DNA of 9,434 nucleotides. It comes from Synergistaceae bacterium. Lineage in GTDB: Bacteria; Synergistota; Synergistia; Synergistales; Aminobacteriaceae. The stretch is from contig JAFSQO010000026.1 in assembly GCA_017446645.1 (NCBI GenBank), forward strand, positions 1 to 9,434. Direction: 5' to 3'. Shown here one piece after another: positions 7,522 through 9,434 of this stretch (its first letter is position 1; the number at the start of each line of letters is the position of its first letter). A program made the translations under genes and the position numbers. The notes beneath the pieces are model-generated. The model was not told the origin of the DNA. It saw only the letters and a list, made by a program, of their open reading frames with translations, and did not search any database.

Positions 7522-7552
7522 ATTATAACGTGTAAAATAGTAATGAACTCAA
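7522..7552 (-). promoter_or_regulatory. Candidate promoter for the M23-glyQ-glyS operon
   Basis: The minus strand has a perfect -10 TATAAT at 7522-7527. The best -35 is TTGAGT at 7547-7552, 19 nt upstream, longer than the usual 17. A start near 7515 would leave about 30 nt before the ATG at 7483, enough for the GGAG at 7497-7500. The -10 is convincing and the -35 is not. Confidence 0.5.
7533..7538 (+). promoter_or_regulatory. Candidate -10 for the FMN reductase gene
   Basis: TAAAAT on the plus strand is the best -10 upstream of the flavoprotein gene, and only a weak -35-like TTCTAA (7510-7515) lies 17 nt away. It falls inside the spacer of the divergent minus-strand promoter, so the two promoters would compete for polymerase. 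Confidence 0.3.
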
Positions 7553-7567
7553 TTTTTTTTGCAGGAG

Positions 7568-7581
7568 GGTAAATTTTTACC
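7568..7581. promoter_or_regulatory. Palindrome between the Shine-Dalgarno site and start codon of the FMN reductase gene
   Basis: GGTAAATTTTTACC is a 6+6 bp inverted repeat (GGTAAA / TTTACC) ending one base before the ATG at 7582. It includes the last two G of the ribosome site AGGAGGG (7563-7569). As DNA it could be an operator. As RNA it could fold into a small hairpin (5 bp, 4-nt loop) that affects initiation. Either role is inference. Confidence 0.4.
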
Positions 7582-8208
7582 ATGAAAGTTTTATTAATTA
7601 ACGGGAGTCCAAACGAGAAGGGCTGTACGTTTACGGCATTGAGTGAGGCAGCAGAGACACTCAACAAAGAAGGCATTGAGACAGAAATTTTCTGGATCGG
7701 CAAGAAAGCAATTCAGTGCTGTATAGCTTGCTGCAAGTGCTTTGAGCTTGGCCGCTGTGTCTTCGATAATGACGGTGTCAACAAAATAGCTTCAAGACTT
7801 GACGAGTTCGACGGCTTTATCTTCGGTTCACCTGTTTACTACGCTGCACCTGCGGGGGGAATCTGCGCGTTCCTTGACAGATTATTTTTCTCGTGCAACA
7901 AGAGCAAGTTATTCAACAAACCCGGAGCCTGTGTAGTCTCGTGCAGGAGGGGCGGAGCTTCGGCAGCCTTTGACAGACTCAACAAGTATTTCACGATTAG
8001 CAACATGCCCATAGTCTCATCGCAATATTGGAATCAGGTTCACGGCTTCACACCTGATGACGTAAGACAGGATTTAGAAGGTATGCAGACAATGAGGACT
8101 CTCGGCAAAAACATGGCGTGGCTGTTGAAGAGCATTGAAGCAGGCAGGAAAGCAGGCATTAAGACTCCGGAGCTTGAGGAGATTCAGTTTACTAATTTTA
8201 TACGCTAA
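7582..8208 (+). CDS. NAD(P)H-dependent FMN reductase / iron-sulfur flavoprotein-like oxidoreductase
   Basis: Flavodoxin-fold electron carrier or reductase of 208 residues. The N-terminal beta strand and FMN phosphate loop are seen as KVLLINGSPNEKGCT (2-16), and the second flavin-contact loop is FGSPVYYAAPAG (81-92). Between them the cysteines at 47, 50, 53 and 59 form C-X2-C-X2-C-X5-C, the compact cluster motif of iron-sulfur flavoproteins, which bind one [4Fe-4S] cluster plus FMN. Extra cysteines lie at 46 and 51. Such proteins shuttle electrons in anaerobes, often in response to oxygen or peroxide, and substrates are usually unknown. The ATG has a strong AGGAGGG ribosome site. The gene is divergent from the M23 operon and overlaps the next gene tail to tail by 11 bp. 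Fold and cofactors are well supported, but the physiological reaction is not. Confidence 0.92.
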   Translation: MKVLLINGSPNEKGCTFTALSEAAETLNKEGIETEIFWIGKKAIQCCIACCKCFELGRCVFDNDGVNKIASRLDEFDGFIFGSPVYYAAPAGGICAFLDRLFFSCNKSKLFNKPGACVVSCRRGGASAAFDRLNKYFTISNMPIVSSQYWNQVHGFTPDDVRQDLEGMQTMRTLGKNMAWLLKSIEAGRKAGIKTPELEEIQFTNFIR

Positions 8209-9313
8209 GCAGCTTCGCTATTTCATTGCGGACTCCAGCTATATCCTGTATCTCATGAATTGACTCAAGTTTGCAGACCGGCTTTAACTCTTGAGTGCTC
8301 TCACAGTAAAGATAAACGTCTTCAGTGTCCATGACAAGAACGTTATTGTGATATATTCTTTCATGATTGAAGGCGTTTTTAGTTCCATTATTAGTGAACA
8401 TTGCATCGCTGTAACAGTATTTCCCTAATTGTCCGAATAAGTCAGCTTCACTGTTAATATTAATCTTGATTTCGACCGGTAAATATTTCCCGTTGAACAT
8501 GATTACATTGTCGACGAACGAATCAGATACATTAATTTTCCTGACTCTGCACTCTGCAAATAATCTCTTATTGTCGGAGAGTTCACGCAAAAAATAATCA
8601 ACGTAAAACCTCCTGAACTGTTCTTCAAGAATAAATCTGTTTCGCCACTCGTAGCAGAGTTCAAGCCAGTTTGACGAATTAACAGCAGACATAGGAAACG
8701 GTGCAGCGTTTGCTTCTATGAGATAATCCGGGACGTTGTTGCCGTGAGAAATGATTAGCTCTCTAAGTTTGTCGAAGTTATCACCAAGAACGGGCGTTAT
8801 AGTGCCTTTCCGTGATATAGTTATAAAGTCTCTGAATTTTGAGATATCTACAGGATGTTCGAGAAAGAAAATACGATTCATTACAGCATAAAGATTAGAA
8901 CCCCAATATCGTTCGTCCTTACTAAGATTACTATAATGATATTCAGGCGGTTCGGCTACTCTTGCGACTACGAAAATTTTTCCGCCGTATGTCTTGTGAA
9001 ATTCGAGGCCGCGTTCAATAAAATTTAATGCATTGCTATATGCCTCCTTTGTTAATGAGTCTTTCTCGTTAATAACTTGTTTGCGTAGACACTTTAAAGA
9101 GTAATCCGCCGTCTTAGCGTGCATAAAGAAAACTATATCGCCAATCTTTGCCCAGCGCGGTGCAGTCCAGCTAGTCCAGCCTGATTCATAATATTCTCCG
9201 TCATTGAACAATGGCTCAATAACATAAGCATCACTCTCTTCCAAGTAAGACAACAGCTGTTTAAGTGTCTTAGGTACGCTTATATTATTTATGAACGCCT
9301 GAATATTTTTCAT
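8198..9313 (-). CDS. Predicted PUA/EVE-like domain fused to a PD-(D/E)XK nuclease domain
   Basis: 371-residue protein with no signal peptide or membrane segment. I do not recognise a named family. Residues about 25-190 read like a PUA-superfamily (EVE/ASCH/YTH-type) fold: WTAPRWAKIGDIVFF (49-63), GKIFVVARVAEPPEY (111-125), and a strand plus turn ending NRIFFLEHPVDISKFR (146-161) and GTITPV (170-175). The C-terminal part carries a clear PD-(D/E)XK pattern: helix Glu231, Asp268 in FVDN, then PVEIK with Glu281 and Lys283, followed by a helix with Gln295 and Tyr299 (DLFGQLGKYCY). A last strand VLVMDTEDVYLY (325-336) fits the fold. Known proteins joining modified-base readers to nucleases are often type IV-like restriction enzymes, so recognition and cleavage of modified DNA is a reasonable inference, not shown. 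GGGAG lies 12 nt before the ATG. The gene is visibly more A+T rich than thrS or glyQS. Confidence 0.75.
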   Translation of the reverse strand: MKNIQAFINNISVPKTLKQLLSYLEESDAYVIEPLFNDGEYYESGWTSWTAPRWAKIGDIVFFMHAKTADYSLKCLRKQVINEKDSLTKEAYSNALNFIERGLEFHKTYGGKIFVVARVAEPPEYHYSNLSKDERYWGSNLYAVMNRIFFLEHPVDISKFRDFITISRKGTITPVLGDNFDKLRELIISHGNNVPDYLIEANAAPFPMSAVNSSNWLELCYEWRNRFILEEQFRRFYVDYFLRELSDNKRLFAECRVRKINVSDSFVDNVIMFNGKYLPVEIKININSEADLFGQLGKYCYSDAMFTNNGTKNAFNHERIYHNNVLVMDTEDVYLYCESTQELKPVCKLESIHEIQDIAGVRNEIAKLLSV

Positions 9314-9372
9314 GATTAATTAAATCTCCCTTGCATGTTTCATATTTTGCGAATAATAATAACAAAAAATTT

Positions 9373-9381
9373 TGCTATAAT
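9373..9381 (+). promoter_or_regulatory. Extended -10 promoter for a plus-strand gene beyond the right edge
   Basis: TGCTATAAT combines a perfect TATAAT (9376-9381) with the TG of an extended -10, which can work without a good -35, and none is seen at the right distance. Transcription would start near 9388. It points toward the ribosome site at 9421-9425, so a gene divergent from the nuclease gene is expected. Confidence 0.6.
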
Positions 9382-9419
9382 AATTTTAATTTTCCCACTC
9401 ATAAATTTTTATCTTTTGG

Positions 9420-9425
9420 AAGGAG
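9420..9425 (+). promoter_or_regulatory. Ribosome binding site of the next plus-strand gene
   Basis: AAGGAG lies 9 nt before the window ends, with no start codon yet. With the 11-13 nt spacing seen at other genes here, the start codon should fall about 2-4 bases past the edge. The gene itself cannot be identified. Confidence 0.6.
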
Positions 9426-9434
9426 TGCAGTAAA

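Noticed and set aside
7512..7703. Minus-strand 63-codon frame opposite the start of the flavoprotein gene
   Set aside because: It overlaps the divergent promoter region and the FMN-binding N-terminus of a clear gene, so it is an antisense shadow.
1..9434. CRISPR array, tRNA or rRNA genes, insertion sequence or transposase
   Set aside because: No regularly spaced direct repeats of about 30 bp, no cloverleaf or rRNA sequence, and no transposase-like protein were seen on either strand.

Overview
The window looks like ordinary chromosomal bacterial DNA with a more accessory-looking right end. Core genes are moderately G+C rich and intergenic gaps are short and A+T rich. Start codons vary (ATG, GTG and TTG). 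The glycyl-tRNA synthetase is the two-subunit alpha2beta2 type (glyQ and glyS), found only in bacteria. There is no T-box leader in front of glyQ or thrS. Two exported proteins carry typical bacterial signal peptides. I cannot name the taxon from sequence alone; an anaerobic gut lineage such as Synergistota would fit but is only a guess.

Layout, left to right. (1) 1-791, minus: 5' part of a gene for an exported or lipid-anchored protein of unknown function, running off the left edge. (2) 901-2784, minus: thrS, threonyl-tRNA synthetase. (3) 2785-3024: the thrS leader and promoter candidate, a short tandem duplication, and a strong rho-independent terminator for the genes upstream. (4) 3025-7483, minus: an apparent operon reading LysM/M23 envelope peptidase, then glyQ, then glyS. 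A GC-rich REP/BIME-like inverted repeat sits between glyQ and glyS. (5) 7484-7581: an 86-98 bp divergent promoter region. (6) 7582-8208, plus: an iron-sulfur-flavoprotein-like NAD(P)H:FMN reductase. (7) 8198-9313, minus: a visibly A+T-rich gene, overlapping (6) tail to tail by 11 bp. It encodes a PUA/EVE-like N-terminal region fused to a PD-(D/E)XK nuclease-like domain. (8) 9314-9434: another divergent intergenic region, with an extended -10 promoter and a Shine-Dalgarno site for a plus-strand gene that starts just beyond the right edge.

thrS, glyQ and glyS charge tRNAs for translation, and the M23 protein remodels peptidoglycan in the envelope. These are housekeeping genes. The most novel candidate is the EVE-like/PD-(D/E)XK fusion. 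Its architecture resembles enzymes that recognise modified bases and cut nucleic acid (a type IV-like restriction or antiviral role), but this is inferred from motif reading only. A second cross-window observation is that the Shine-Dalgarno to start spacing is consistently long, about 11-13 nt after the GGAG core.
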